Shown: in pieces, positions 7,063 through 14,880 of the stretch
How the letters are laid out: each line of letters opens with the position of its first letter
Position numbering within the stretch: position 1 is the stretch's first letter
DNA from: Eubacteriales bacterium
GTDB taxonomy: Bacteria; Bacillota; Clostridia; Acetivibrionales; STF1-152
Direction of reading: 5' to 3'
Assembly (NCBI GenBank): GCA_028703215.1
Contig: JAQVNH010000005.1
Location: 1 to 19,359 of the forward strand
Length of the DNA stretch: 19,359 nt
The notes under the pieces: generated by a model
The model's input: the letters and a program-made list of their open reading frames with translations, nothing else
Database searches by the model: none
What the model was told of the DNA's origin: nothing
Translations under genes and position numbers: made by a program

Positions 7063-8373
7063 TTGCCGGACAACATCAGAACGGAAGAAAATATCCGGGC
7101 GCCAAAAAAGAAGAAAAATAATCATAAACCTGACGGCAGTTTTAAAAGGATCGGAAGCTGCACATACCTTGTAATCGATTGTCCCGAATCGGTCGAGGAT
7201 GACTCTGTCAACACTGTCGGGGTGAGTTATTCATACTGTCAATGCATGATGCTCCAAAACTGTAAAATAAGCGGCTTCCTTCCGTTTCGCATGATTGAGG
7301 CAGACGGGCGGAAACAATTTTATTACAATATCACTTCAGCAATCCCTCTGCACAAGTTCCTGGATGCAAAGACAATCAATGCAGCCGAGCTGCTTTCGAT
7401 ACTTAATCAACTTTTGCTCGTTGTCAGGCAGTGCGCGGGATATCTTCTGGACAGCGGAAGCATTATGCTTGAGCCCGAGTTCGTATATGTCGACCCATTT
7501 GATGTTCAGATGAAATTTGTGCATTTCCCTGTAAAAATTGAAAATGATATAACGGAGAAATTCAGAAAACTGGCCTTATGGATAATAGATGGCGCACACA
7601 TTGCGAAAGAAAAAGAAGGAGAGCCCAATATCGTCTCCGGAATAAAAACTATCTTGGGGAATGAGCTATTCGACATTTCAAGATTTGCAGCGGAAATTGA
7701 AAAAACCCGTGAGTGCGCGGACGAAGAAAAGCAAGCCAAAAAAACGCAATCCCCCGAAAAATCGGCATTTAGCGATACCGGGAGAAAGCGATCGGAAAAA
7801 CCAATGTTTTTCAGATTTGAAACTGCCATGAACGGGCTCCGGAATATAAGAACAAAACAGGCTAAAGAAAGCATCGCCGCGACTAATGAACAAACGGGAG
7901 CATTGTATTGCGAGAAGGATCCCGGAAGTGATTTCAGTGCAGGCGAAAACCGCGGCAAAGAGGAGAGGACTATGCTGCTGTGCGGTGATGAAAATGAAGA
8001 AAAGGCGGATAAAGCTCACGAAACGGAAGTAGGCGAAAATCACAAAACGCGTGATAATACCACCGCATTCCTGAGAAATTTAAGTGGAGATGTCACCTTT
8101 GAGATACAAGCAGCGGATACAGGATGCATGATCGGAAGGAAGAAAGATCTTGCCGATCTTATCATCAGCAATAAAACCATCGGCAAAATACATGCGGAAA
8201 TAATCAGGAAAAGCGGCGAATATTATATAAAGGACCTTAACAGCAGGAACGGGACCTGCGTTAACAATATCAGGATAGACCCCGGCACCGAAGTCAAATT
8301 GACTCACAGGGACATCCTGACATTTGCAAACGAGGATTATATTTTTGTAATATCACATAAAAATGAGATGTAA
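7063..8373 (+). CDS. DUF6382-like / FHA-domain protein linked to Tad operon
   Basis: A 436-residue protein with an N-terminal globular domain (about 28-200) that resembles the DUF6382 domain of clostridial FHA proteins. A long charged, low-complexity linker (about 215-340) and a C-terminal FHA domain (about 345-432) follow. FHA domains bind phosphothreonine. Here the GR motif (358-359), H377 and the SRNGT turn (394-398) are present, but the Ser of the usual SRxH motif is Gly (IGKIH), so binding may be altered. No TM segment or signal peptide is seen, so it should be cytoplasmic. The start is TTG, supported by AAGGAG nine bases upstream and no ATG near. It follows flp after 31 bp in the same operon, which suggests phospho-dependent regulation or scaffolding of the pilus machine (inference). 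The stop is 14 bp from that of convergent wecB. Confidence 0.82.
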   Translation: MPDNIRTEENIRAPKKKKNNHKPDGSFKRIGSCTYLVIDCPESVEDDSVNTVGVSYSYCQCMMLQNCKISGFLPFRMIEADGRKQFYYNITSAIPLHKFLDAKTINAAELLSILNQLLLVVRQCAGYLLDSGSIMLEPEFVYVDPFDVQMKFVHFPVKIENDITEKFRKLALWIIDGAHIAKEKEGEPNIVSGIKTILGNELFDISRFAAEIEKTRECADEEKQAKKTQSPEKSAFSDTGRKRSEKPMFFRFETAMNGLRNIRTKQAKESIAATNEQTGALYCEKDPGSDFSAGENRGKEERTMLLCGDENEEKADKAHETEVGENHKTRDNTTAFLRNLSGDVTFEIQAADTGCMIGRKKDLADLIISNKTIGKIHAEIIRKSGEYYIKDLNSRNGTCVNNIRIDPGTEVKLTHRDILTFANEDYIFVISHKNEM

Positions 8374-8387
8374 AATGCGGTAAAACA

Positions 8388-9545
8388 TCATTCAAGTCCT
8401 GATAAAAACTGTTTTGGGGGATCAGGCCGAAAACCATATTTGTATAAGAGCGCAAGCGCGATCCGCTCTGAAGCCATTCCGTCGCCGTAAGGATTAACCG
8501 CGTTTGCCATAGACGAATACAAAACATTATTATCGAGCAGAGCGCAAGCCTTCTGAAATATCACATTTTCATCGGTCCCCACTATCTTTACTGTACCTGC
8601 CGCAACGGCTTCGGGGCGTTCTGTCTCATTTCTCATCACGAGCATGGGCTTGCCAAGCGCGGGGGCTTCTTCCTGGAGTCCGCCGGAATCTGTAAGAACA
8701 AGGTAACAGCGGTCGAGAAAATTATGCATGTCTCTCGGACCCAAAGGCTCGACTAAAAGCACGCGGGTATGGCCGTCAAGTATCCGGTGTGCGGTTTCGG
8801 AAACCAGAGGATTTCGATGGACAGCATAAACGATTTCCACATCCTCGTATCTTTCGGCAATGCGGCCGAGAGCCCTGCAGATATTCTCAAGAGGCTCTCC
8901 GAAATTCTCTCTCCTGTGTGCGGTGACAGCGATGATGCGTTTTGAAAAATCTACAGCGGCCATGGCTGCGTTTTCAAATCTGTAGTTTTTATCGACAGTT
9001 GATTTTATGGAATCAATGACTGTGTTGCCGGTTACATAAATATCCTCGCTTTTTATGCCTTCCTTGATAAGATTGTCCCTGTTTAGAGCTGTCGGAGCAA
9101 AATGGATATCGGCAAGACAGCCGGTTAGTTTGCGGTTTATCTCCTCGGGATATGGAAAATATTTGATGAAGGTCCGCAGACCTGCCTCGACATGACCGAT
9201 GGATATTTTATTGTAAAAAGCCGCGAGTGAAGCGACGAAAGTAGTTGTTGTGTCGCCGTGAACAAGCACGATATCCGGCGCGCTTTTTTTGAAAATATCC
9301 GAAAGGCCGATGAGAGCGCTTGTTGTGATCTCCAGCAATTCCTGCCGGGGCTTCATTATATTCAGATCATGATCCGGAACGATCTCAAATTGTGCAAGAA
9401 CCTGATCAAGCATGTCCCTGTGCTGCGCAGTGACGCAAACAGCTGTTTCGAATTCCTCATGACTTTTCAGCTCTTTTATGAGCGGTGCCATTTTGACCGC
9501 CTCCGGTCGTGTCCCGAAGATAGTCATGACTTTTATCTTTTGCAT
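8388..9545 (-). CDS. wecB: UDP-N-acetylglucosamine 2-epimerase (non-hydrolysing)
   Basis: This enzyme interconverts UDP-GlcNAc and UDP-ManNAc in the cytoplasm, supplying ManNAc for teichoic-acid linkage units or other wall glycans. The 385-residue protein begins MQKIKVMTIFGTRPEAVKMA, the family signature start. It continues with VHGDTTT (about 95-101), GHVEAGLRT (117-125), the TAHRREN block (208-214), DSGGLQEEAP (286-295) and a conserved RNETERPEA block (305-313). An upstream in-frame extension to 9650 exists but overlaps tagO and adds a basic, non-conserved segment. The ATG at 9545 has GGGAGGA five bases upstream and begins two bases past the tagO stop, so it is preferred. It is the last gene of the minus-strand block, and the tagO partner makes wall-glycan synthesis the likely pathway. 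Confidence 0.95.
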   Translation of the reverse strand: MQKIKVMTIFGTRPEAVKMAPLIKELKSHEEFETAVCVTAQHRDMLDQVLAQFEIVPDHDLNIMKPRQELLEITTSALIGLSDIFKKSAPDIVLVHGDTTTTFVASLAAFYNKISIGHVEAGLRTFIKYFPYPEEINRKLTGCLADIHFAPTALNRDNLIKEGIKSEDIYVTGNTVIDSIKSTVDKNYRFENAAMAAVDFSKRIIAVTAHRRENFGEPLENICRALGRIAERYEDVEIVYAVHRNPLVSETAHRILDGHTRVLLVEPLGPRDMHNFLDRCYLVLTDSGGLQEEAPALGKPMLVMRNETERPEAVAAGTVKIVGTDENVIFQKACALLDNNVLYSSMANAVNPYGDGMASERIALALLYKYGFRPDPPKQFLSGLE

Positions 9546-9546
9546 G

Positions 9547-10764
9547 CTATTCCTCCCTGCCGCTGATTTTTTTCTCCGTTTCGCCGTCTTCCCCCCCGGA
9601 TGTCTGCTGAGTGCTTTCGCAGGCTGCTTCAGAAGCGGCAGTCTCCTCATCTTTTACAATGAGCTCCGGAGGCACTGCGTTGATGTCGCGCAAATAATAT
9701 GCCCCGGTGACAACAAATAAGGAAACCATTATTATGAAAATGACAGCGCTCATGACTCCGCGCTCTGCCATCACGATAGCGGCTATCCCAAGTCCGGCGC
9801 TTGCAATATAAAGCGTTATTACGGCCTGCCTCGTCGAAAGGCCCATGTCGATCAGCCTGTGATGCAAATGCCCCCTGTCGGCCAGCACAATTGACTTTCG
9901 GGTTTTGATCCTCCTGAAAATCGATACGACGGTATCCATGAGAGGGAGTCCCAAAACCAGAAGCGGAACGGAAATAGACAATACCGTGTATGATTTCAAC
10001 GCGCCCTGGATGGATATAACGCCCAGCATGAATCCAAGGAAATATGCCCCGGTGTCGCCCATAATGATTTTGGCAGGATAAAAATTGAATGGCAGAAAAC
10101 CGATCGAAGACCCTGCAAGCGCAAGTATCAAAACTGATACAAAAGGCATGATGCTGAGGTCTTTGTTTATAAAGAGGTTTATAAAAAAAAGCGAGACGCA
10201 CGAAATCGCAGTAACACCCGCGGCAAGTCCGTCGAGTCCGTCAATAAGGTTTATGGCGTTGGTTATGGCTACTATCCACAAAACAGTCAGCGGATATGAA
10301 ATGTAAGCGGGAACTGCAATATAAGGAAGAGAAGCGCCGAAAGGATTTGAAAAAATCGTGATCCTTAATCCCGAGACCAATATCGTTACCAGCGCTGCTA
10401 TTATCTGCAGGGTCAACTTAGGCCAGGGCCCGAGCTTTTTGATGTCATCTATGATACCCGTCGCTGAAATTATCAGCATGCCGGCCATGATTCCCAGAAG
10501 CTGTCTGACGATATCTTTTTCGGGACTATCAAGCAGCGCCGTAAAGAATACGAACAGCACAGAAACGACAAATCCGGCTATAATTGCTATCCCGCCGAGC
10601 CTTGCTATCGGTTCCTTGTGCATTCGGCGGCCGTCTTTGGGATGATCAACGGCACCGGCTTTCATGGAGATCCTTTTTGCGATCGGTGTCGCCGAAAATG
10701 TTATTATAAATGCGAGCGTAAATGCGATCATGCAATCCATAAAACCAAACTCGATAGTGGGCAT
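9547..10764 (-). CDS. tagO: Undecaprenyl-phosphate GlcNAc-1-phosphate transferase (TagO/WecA family)
   Basis: An integral membrane enzyme that moves GlcNAc-1-phosphate from UDP-GlcNAc to undecaprenyl phosphate, the first step of wall teichoic acid or related glycans. The 405 residues show about ten hydrophobic segments and the family motifs. These are the substrate loop HPKDGRRMHKEPIARLGG (41-58), the metal-binding pair GIIDD (103-107), NLIDGLDGL (172-180), GDTGAYFLGF (236-245) and HLHHRL (299-304). The HxHHR motif separates it from MraY, which uses MurNAc-pentapeptide. A hydrophilic, acidic tail of about 40 residues follows the last helix and is longer than usual. AAAGGA lies before the ATG. 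wecB starts two bases after its stop, so the two are coupled and probably feed one pathway. Confidence 0.94.
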   Translation of the reverse strand: MPTIEFGFMDCMIAFTLAFIITFSATPIAKRISMKAGAVDHPKDGRRMHKEPIARLGGIAIIAGFVVSVLFVFFTALLDSPEKDIVRQLLGIMAGMLIISATGIIDDIKKLGPWPKLTLQIIAALVTILVSGLRITIFSNPFGASLPYIAVPAYISYPLTVLWIVAITNAINLIDGLDGLAAGVTAISCVSLFFINLFINKDLSIMPFVSVLILALAGSSIGFLPFNFYPAKIIMGDTGAYFLGFMLGVISIQGALKSYTVLSISVPLLVLGLPLMDTVVSIFRRIKTRKSIVLADRGHLHHRLIDMGLSTRQAVITLYIASAGLGIAAIVMAERGVMSAVIFIIMVSLFVVTGAYYLRDINAVPPELIVKDEETAASEAACESTQQTSGGEDGETEKKISGREE

Positions 10765-10838
10765 AAAAATCCTTTCACCTGAAGCCGCCAGTCAGGCAGC
10801 CATTTATCCGGATATTTGAGCATGTAAAATTCCGATTC

Positions 10839-11288
10839 TTAATCGCTGTACTTAACTACTCTGATTCCCGCTTCCTGAAGGAGATCCATCGACAGTTTGT
10901 CAGGGTAGTCGCCCTTGAATACGATTTTTTCGATCCCTGCATTGATTGCAAGCTTGGCACAGAGGACACATGGCTGGTCGGTCACATAAATAGTCCCGCC
11001 CCTTATACTCGTTCCCGAGTATGCCGCCTGAGCTATCGCATTTTGCTCTGCATGGACTCCCCTGCAAAGTTCGTGTCTCTCGCCGGAAGGAACATTCAAT
11101 TTTTCACGCAGACATCCGACCTCCGAGCAGTGTTTACAGCCTGAAGGGGCACCGTTATAGCCCGTTGACAATATGCGCTTATCTTTGACGATAAGTGCTC
11201 CGACCTGTCTGCGGAGGCAAGTCGACCTGCTTTTTACAAGTTCGACGATCTTTATAAAATACTCATCCCATGTAGGTCTGTCAGACAT
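10839..11288 (-). CDS. comEB: dCMP deaminase / ComEB-like zinc deaminase
   Basis: A cytidine/deoxycytidylate deaminase-family enzyme that converts dCMP to dUMP, feeding dTTP synthesis. The 149 residues begin MSDRPTWDEYFIKIVELVKSR, typical of ComEB-type proteins. They contain the catalytic zinc site HAE (79-81) plus PCVLC (107-110), and the extra Cys cluster CKHC...C (51-59) that binds a second zinc in dCMP deaminases. An in-frame extension to 11396 overlaps upp and has no ribosome site. The ATG at 11288 has AGGAGGT seven bases upstream and matches the family start. It follows upp by about 58 bp, which holds a perfect inverted repeat. The context is pyrimidine salvage. Allosteric regulation by dCTP/dTTP is known for the family but not visible here. 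Confidence 0.92.
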   Translation of the reverse strand: MSDRPTWDEYFIKIVELVKSRSTCLRRQVGALIVKDKRILSTGYNGAPSGCKHCSEVGCLREKLNVPSGERHELCRGVHAEQNAIAQAAYSGTSIRGGTIYVTDQPCVLCAKLAINAGIEKIVFKGDYPDKLSMDLLQEAGIRVVKYSD

Positions 11289-11326
11289 AACATTACCTCC
11301 TGATGTTTGCATAAATTCAATTTCCG

Positions 11327-11347
11327 GCATGCAATGCCTTTGCATGC
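11327..11347. repeat. Perfect 8-bp inverted repeat at the end of upp
   Basis: GCATGCAA (11327-11334) and TTGCATGC (11340-11347) are perfect complements around a 5-nt loop, and the last base is part of the upp stop codon. No T-tract follows on either strand, so it is not a normal terminator. It may stabilise or process the upp/dCMP-deaminase message. Confidence 0.5.
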
Positions 11348-11976
11348 TATTTTGTTCCAAAAAGCCTGTCTCCGGCATCACCGAGCCCGGGGACAATATA
11401 GCCGTGGCTGTTCAGTTTTTCATCGACTGCCGCACAATATATCTCAACATCGGGATGATCATTGATGATTTTTTCAAGACCGGGTCTTGCAGCTATGAGG
11501 CACATCAGTTTTATATTTGTAATATTCCTGGCTTTAAGAAAATTTATTGCGGCGGAAGCTGAGCCTCCGGTCGCGAGCATCGGATCGAGAACGACGATTT
11601 CCCTTTCGGCCGCGTCCGAAGGAAGCTTGCAGTAATATTCAACAGGCTCGAGAGTTTCGGGATCCCTGTAAAGACCGATATGACCTACTTTTGCAATCGG
11701 AAGGAGCTGCAGTATTCCATCGACCATACCAAGTCCCGCTCTTAATATCGGAACGATTCCAAGTTTTTTGCCCGATATTTTATATCCCTTGCCTTTTCCG
11801 ACCGGCGTTTCAACTTCGATCTCCTCGAGCGGAAGATTGCGGGTAACCTCATAGCCCATCAGCATGGCGATTTCGGAAACGATCTCACGGAACTCCTTTG
11901 TGTTTGTCCGCTTGTCTCTTAAGAGAGTTATTTTGTGCCGGATCAAGGGATGTTCAAAAATAAAAACGTTCTTCAT
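11347..11976 (-). CDS. upp: Uracil phosphoribosyltransferase
   Basis: Salvage enzyme that makes UMP and pyrophosphate from uracil and PRPP in the cytoplasm. The 209 residues match the family length. Visible motifs are KLGIVPILRAGLGMVDG (71-87), the PRPP loop VVLDPMLATGGSA (128-140), and the C-terminal uracil-binding region PGLGDAGDRLFGT (196-208). A strong AAGGAGG lies before the ATG. A consensus promoter lies 65-94 bp upstream, after the ywlE-like stop, so upp and the genes after it can be expressed separately from the upstream part of the block. No PyrR-type attenuator was recognised in the roughly 58-nt leader. Confidence 0.96.
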   Translation of the reverse strand: MKNVFIFEHPLIRHKITLLRDKRTNTKEFREIVSEIAMLMGYEVTRNLPLEEIEVETPVGKGKGYKISGKKLGIVPILRAGLGMVDGILQLLPIAKVGHIGLYRDPETLEPVEYYCKLPSDAAEREIVVLDPMLATGGSASAAINFLKARNITNIKLMCLIAARPGLEKIINDHPDVEIYCAAVDEKLNSHGYIVPGLGDAGDRLFGTK

Positions 11977-12040
11977 TATAATATGGTCCTCCTTGACAAA
12001 CAGAATTCTTTAGTTGAAAATCTCACAAACACTTTACTCC

Positions 12041-12070
12041 ATTCTAATTCATTGCGTAATGCTATGTCAA
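12041..12070 (-). promoter_or_regulatory. Sigma-A-type promoter of upp
   Basis: On the minus strand TTGACA (12070-12065) is followed after 18 bp by TAGAAT (12046-12041), five of six matches. The predicted start near 12034 gives a leader of about 58 nt. It lies in the 107-bp gap between the phosphatase gene and upp, where related genomes often carry rpiB. Confidence 0.72.
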
Positions 12071-12083
12071 AAAATATTGACCT

Positions 12084-12605
12084 CTATTCCTGCTGTGATT
12101 TTAGCTTGTCAATAAGCGCCTTTATTGCCTCCAGAAGCTCGTTGGCGCAATCTTTGTAGACTTCAAGAGGCAGACCATAAGGGTCTGAGATCTCGGGATT
12201 TTGCGCTTGCCCTTCTTCCCCGCCAGACTTTTGAGGATCATATATATATTCTTTCAAAACGCAAGTCTTTCCTGAGGCATCAGGGAAGTTTTCCAATAAA
12301 AATTCCTTGTGTGTTTGAGACATCGTCAATATAAGGAATGCTTCGCCCACATTTTCAGAGCTCACATAGCAAGATCTGTGCGTGCTGATATCGATTTGCC
12401 ACTCCGAATCCATTATGCTCTGAGCATTAGCGCTGGCCTCGATTCCATCGATCGTCGAGATGCCGGCCGAAACAGCATGATACTTATTTCTAAGGATATC
12501 ATCTTTTTGGACCAGATCGTTGAAAAAAGCTTCTGCCATAGGGCTGCGGCATGTATTTCCCGTGCAGATAAACAATATTTTTTTCAGTTTTAGTTCCCCT
12601 TTCAT
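12084..12605 (-). CDS. ywlE: Low-molecular-weight phosphatase, YwlE-like (protein-arginine phosphatase type)
   Basis: A small cysteine phosphatase with the P-loop CTGNTCRS (CX5RS) near the N-terminus and the general-acid DPYG motif near the C-terminus, as in all LMW-PTPs. The third residue before Arg-Ser, where tyrosine-specific members have Ile (CxGNICRS), is Thr (CTGNTCRS). In B. subtilis YwlE the equivalent Thr11 favours phosphoarginine, so a protein-arginine phosphatase opposing McsB is likely (inference from family knowledge). The start is uncertain. The ATG at 12605 lacks a clear ribosome site. A CTG at 12587, eight bases after AAAGGGG, would give the canonical N-terminus KKILFICTGNTCRS and 167 residues. 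It lies 38 bp after tsaC, the same order as ywlC-ywlE in Bacillus. Confidence 0.9.
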   Translation of the reverse strand: MKGELKLKKILFICTGNTCRSPMAEAFFNDLVQKDDILRNKYHAVSAGISTIDGIEASANAQSIMDSEWQIDISTHRSCYVSSENVGEAFLILTMSQTHKEFLLENFPDASGKTCVLKEYIYDPQKSGGEEGQAQNPEISDPYGLPLEVYKDCANELLEAIKALIDKLKSQQE

Positions 12606-12643
12606 TATCATCGGAAACAAATGTTTTTATACAAAGCGGCTAT

Positions 12644-13687
12644 TCATGCGTCAATGAACTTGTATGCGGCGGCCTTTTCCATCCTGTTCATAACAGCCAT
12701 GCCCACTCCTTCGGCATCTATGGCCTCTGAAAGGATGATGCTTACATTCATTTTATCAAATCTGCGCAGGATGCCAAAAAAACATTCTGCAATCGATTCC
12801 GGCCTGTCCCTGTTTCCCGCGCTCAAAACAGCAAAGCCTTCGTATTCGCTTGCGGTCTGATCGGTTGCGAGGACTCCGACTGAGATGCCGCGCTTTTTGT
12901 ATTCGGACGCAAGCGCCCGGATTTTTTTAACCACATCGCCAATATTGCCGCGGACAATATACATGTCGGCCTTTGGCAGATAGTGGGCATATTTCATTCC
13001 CGGCGAGCGCGGCTGTGAAGGGCGTTCAGTTAAAAAGGGACTGTAAACGACATTTCCGAGAACCTGCCGGAGACTTTCAAGAGTTGTTCCTCCGGGTCTC
13101 AAAACTGCGGGAGGGCTTATCGTCAAATCAAGAACCGTTGATTCCACTCCGACCCTGCAGGGTCCCGAGTCCAGGATAAGATCGATTTTACCGGACAGAT
13201 CATCTATGACATGCTGAGCGTTTGTGGTGCTGGGATGTCCGGAAATATTAGCGCTTGGCGCAACAATAGCAACATTTGAACATCTTATCAGCTCTAAGGC
13301 AACGGGATCTGACGGCATTCTTACCGCAACGGTGTCCAGGCCTCCCGTTACGACTGAGGGCACTTTTGAGGATTTCTTCATTACCAGCGTGAGGGGCCCC
13401 GGCCAGAATTTATCTATCAGGATTTTTGCGTTGGGGGGGAAAAACTCGACAGCTTCGGCTGCTTGTGAAACAGCGGCAACGTGCAATATGAGAGGATTAT
13501 CCTGTGGGCGGCCTTTTGCGGTAAAAATCTTCCGTATGGCTTTTTCGTCAAGAGCGCTTGCTCCGAGTCCGTAAACTGTTTCGGTAGGAAATGCGACGAG
13601 TCCGCCCGCTTTTATAACTTCGGCAGCCTCTCTTATGGAATCCGCGTCTATATTGCTGGGATCAACTTTCAATACCCGTGTTTTCAC
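12644..13687 (-). CDS. tsaC: Threonylcarbamoyl-AMP synthase, Sua5 type
   Basis: Makes threonylcarbamoyl-AMP from threonine, bicarbonate and ATP for the t6A37 modification of ANN-decoding tRNAs. The YrdC domain covers about residues 1-200 (PTETVYGLG, KGRPQDNPLILHV, APSANISGHPS, VESTVLDL, RPGG). The linker SPGMKYAHYLPKA marks the longer Sua5 form, followed by the C-terminal Sua5 domain to 347. Start choice: the ATG at 13693 touches the ribosome site AAGGGGT with no spacing, while the GTG at 13687 has seven bases between GGGG and the start codon, so GTG is preferred. It lies about 30 bp after prfA, where prmC would usually sit between them. The phosphatase gene follows closely. Confidence 0.94.
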   Translation of the reverse strand: MKTRVLKVDPSNIDADSIREAAEVIKAGGLVAFPTETVYGLGASALDEKAIRKIFTAKGRPQDNPLILHVAAVSQAAEAVEFFPPNAKILIDKFWPGPLTLVMKKSSKVPSVVTGGLDTVAVRMPSDPVALELIRCSNVAIVAPSANISGHPSTTNAQHVIDDLSGKIDLILDSGPCRVGVESTVLDLTISPPAVLRPGGTTLESLRQVLGNVVYSPFLTERPSQPRSPGMKYAHYLPKADMYIVRGNIGDVVKKIRALASEYKKRGISVGVLATDQTASEYEGFAVLSAGNRDRPESIAECFFGILRRFDKMNVSIILSEAIDAEGVGMAVMNRMEKAAAYKFIDA

Positions 13688-13693
13688 TGACAT

Positions 13694-13700
13694 ACCCCTT
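13694..13700 (-). promoter_or_regulatory. Ribosome binding site deciding the tsaC start
   Basis: AAGGGGT on the minus strand abuts the ATG at 13693 but is correctly spaced for the GTG at 13687. Confidence 0.55.
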
Positions 13701-13721
13701 AAAATTCATATCTTCGTAAAC

Positions 13722-14792
13722 TTAATTACTCTCTCCCGCAAGCTTTCTTGCCTGTTCTTCAGAAATCAGAGCATCAGCTATTTCATCAATGTCGCCGTTT
13801 AGGATGGATTCAAGCCTGTACAGCGTAAGATTGATCCTGTGGTCGGTGACCCTTCCCTGAGGATAATTGTACGTTCTGATCCTTTCGCTCCGGTCCCCCG
13901 TTCCGACCTGGCTTCGTCTATCATTTTCTATCCCTGCCGTGCGCTCCTGACGGGCAATATCATATAATTTCGAGCGCAATATGCTCATTGCGCGGTCCTT
14001 GTTTTTATACTGAGACCGCTCATCCTGGCATGTGACTACGATACCGCTGGGAAGATGAGTAATTCGTATCGCGGAGGATGTTTTATTTACATGCTGACCG
14101 CCGGCTCCGGACGAGCGGTAGACATCTATTCTAAGATCTGAAGGGTCGATATCGACATCGACTTCCTCGACCTCCGGAAGCACCGCAACCGTTACCGTAG
14201 AAGTGTGGATCCTTCCGCTTGCCTCAGTTGCAGGCACTCTCTGGACGCGGTGCACTCCGCTTTCATATTTCAGCCTGCTGTATGCGCCTTTGGCTTCGAT
14301 CAAGAAAACTATCTCCTTGAAACCGCCTATCTCAGTAGGGTTGGAATCGAGTATCTCGACTTGCCACCCTTTTTTCTCGGCATACATTGAGTACATGCGA
14401 AACAATACTCCTGCAAACAGGGCCGCCTCTTCTCCCCCTGCTCCCCCGCGTATTTCCATGATGACGCTTTTCTCGTCATGCGGATCTTTCGGGATGAGCA
14501 ATAGTTTTAGCTCATCCTCGGAGAGAGCCAGCTTTGCCCGGACCGACTCGATTTCTTCCTGAGCCATCTCGAGCAGTTCCTTATCGCTTTCGCTTTCAAG
14601 TATCTCGCGGGAATCGGCCAGTTCCTGCCGGTATTTTTTATATTCCCTGTATTTCCGGACAATAGAGTCCAAATCAGAGATTTCCTTCATGAGTTTTCTG
14701 TACTCGTCATGATCTGCAATAACAGAAGGATCGCTGACCTTGTGGCTGAGCTCTTCATATTTGCCCTCTGCTATTTCTAATTTGTCAAACAT
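13722..14792 (-). CDS. prfA: Peptide chain release factor 1
   Basis: Class I release factor for UAA and UAG stop codons. The 356 residues match RF1. An N-terminal coiled helical domain (1-100) is followed by IRGGAGGEEAALFAG (114-128) and the anticodon-like tripeptide PAT (187-189, in RVPATEASGRIHTS), which fits the RF1 PxT rule. The catalytic GGQ is at 231-233 within SSGAGGQHVNKTSSAIR. The SPF motif of RF2 is absent. GAGGTG precedes the ATG. The usual partner prmC, which methylates the GGQ glutamine, is not adjacent: tsaC follows directly. recR is 88 bp upstream on the same strand, and no clear promoter was seen between them. Confidence 0.97.
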   Translation of the reverse strand: MFDKLEIAEGKYEELSHKVSDPSVIADHDEYRKLMKEISDLDSIVRKYREYKKYRQELADSREILESESDKELLEMAQEEIESVRAKLALSEDELKLLLIPKDPHDEKSVIMEIRGGAGGEEAALFAGVLFRMYSMYAEKKGWQVEILDSNPTEIGGFKEIVFLIEAKGAYSRLKYESGVHRVQRVPATEASGRIHTSTVTVAVLPEVEEVDVDIDPSDLRIDVYRSSGAGGQHVNKTSSAIRITHLPSGIVVTCQDERSQYKNKDRAMSILRSKLYDIARQERTAGIENDRRSQVGTGDRSERIRTYNYPQGRVTDHRINLTLYRLESILNGDIDEIADALISEEQARKLAGESN

Positions 14793-14880
14793 AAAACACC
14801 TCGTTAAATATAAGGCTTACCATGACCGAATAAAAGGTTTGATATAGCAAATAAAAGTGCAATCATGAGTTAAGGGAATA

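Noticed and set aside
8374..8430. A shared terminator between the convergent FHA and wecB genes
   Set aside because: The 14-bp gap has no hairpin. The CCTGAT/ATCAGG inverted repeat inside the wecB end lacks a T-tract on either strand.
9546..9650. N-terminal extension of wecB
   Set aside because: It overlaps tagO, has no ribosome site and encodes a basic segment that does not look like the family. The ATG at 9545 explains everything.
11289..11396. N-terminal extension of the dCMP deaminase gene
   Set aside because: It runs into upp, while the internal ATG has a consensus ribosome site and the family-typical N-terminus.
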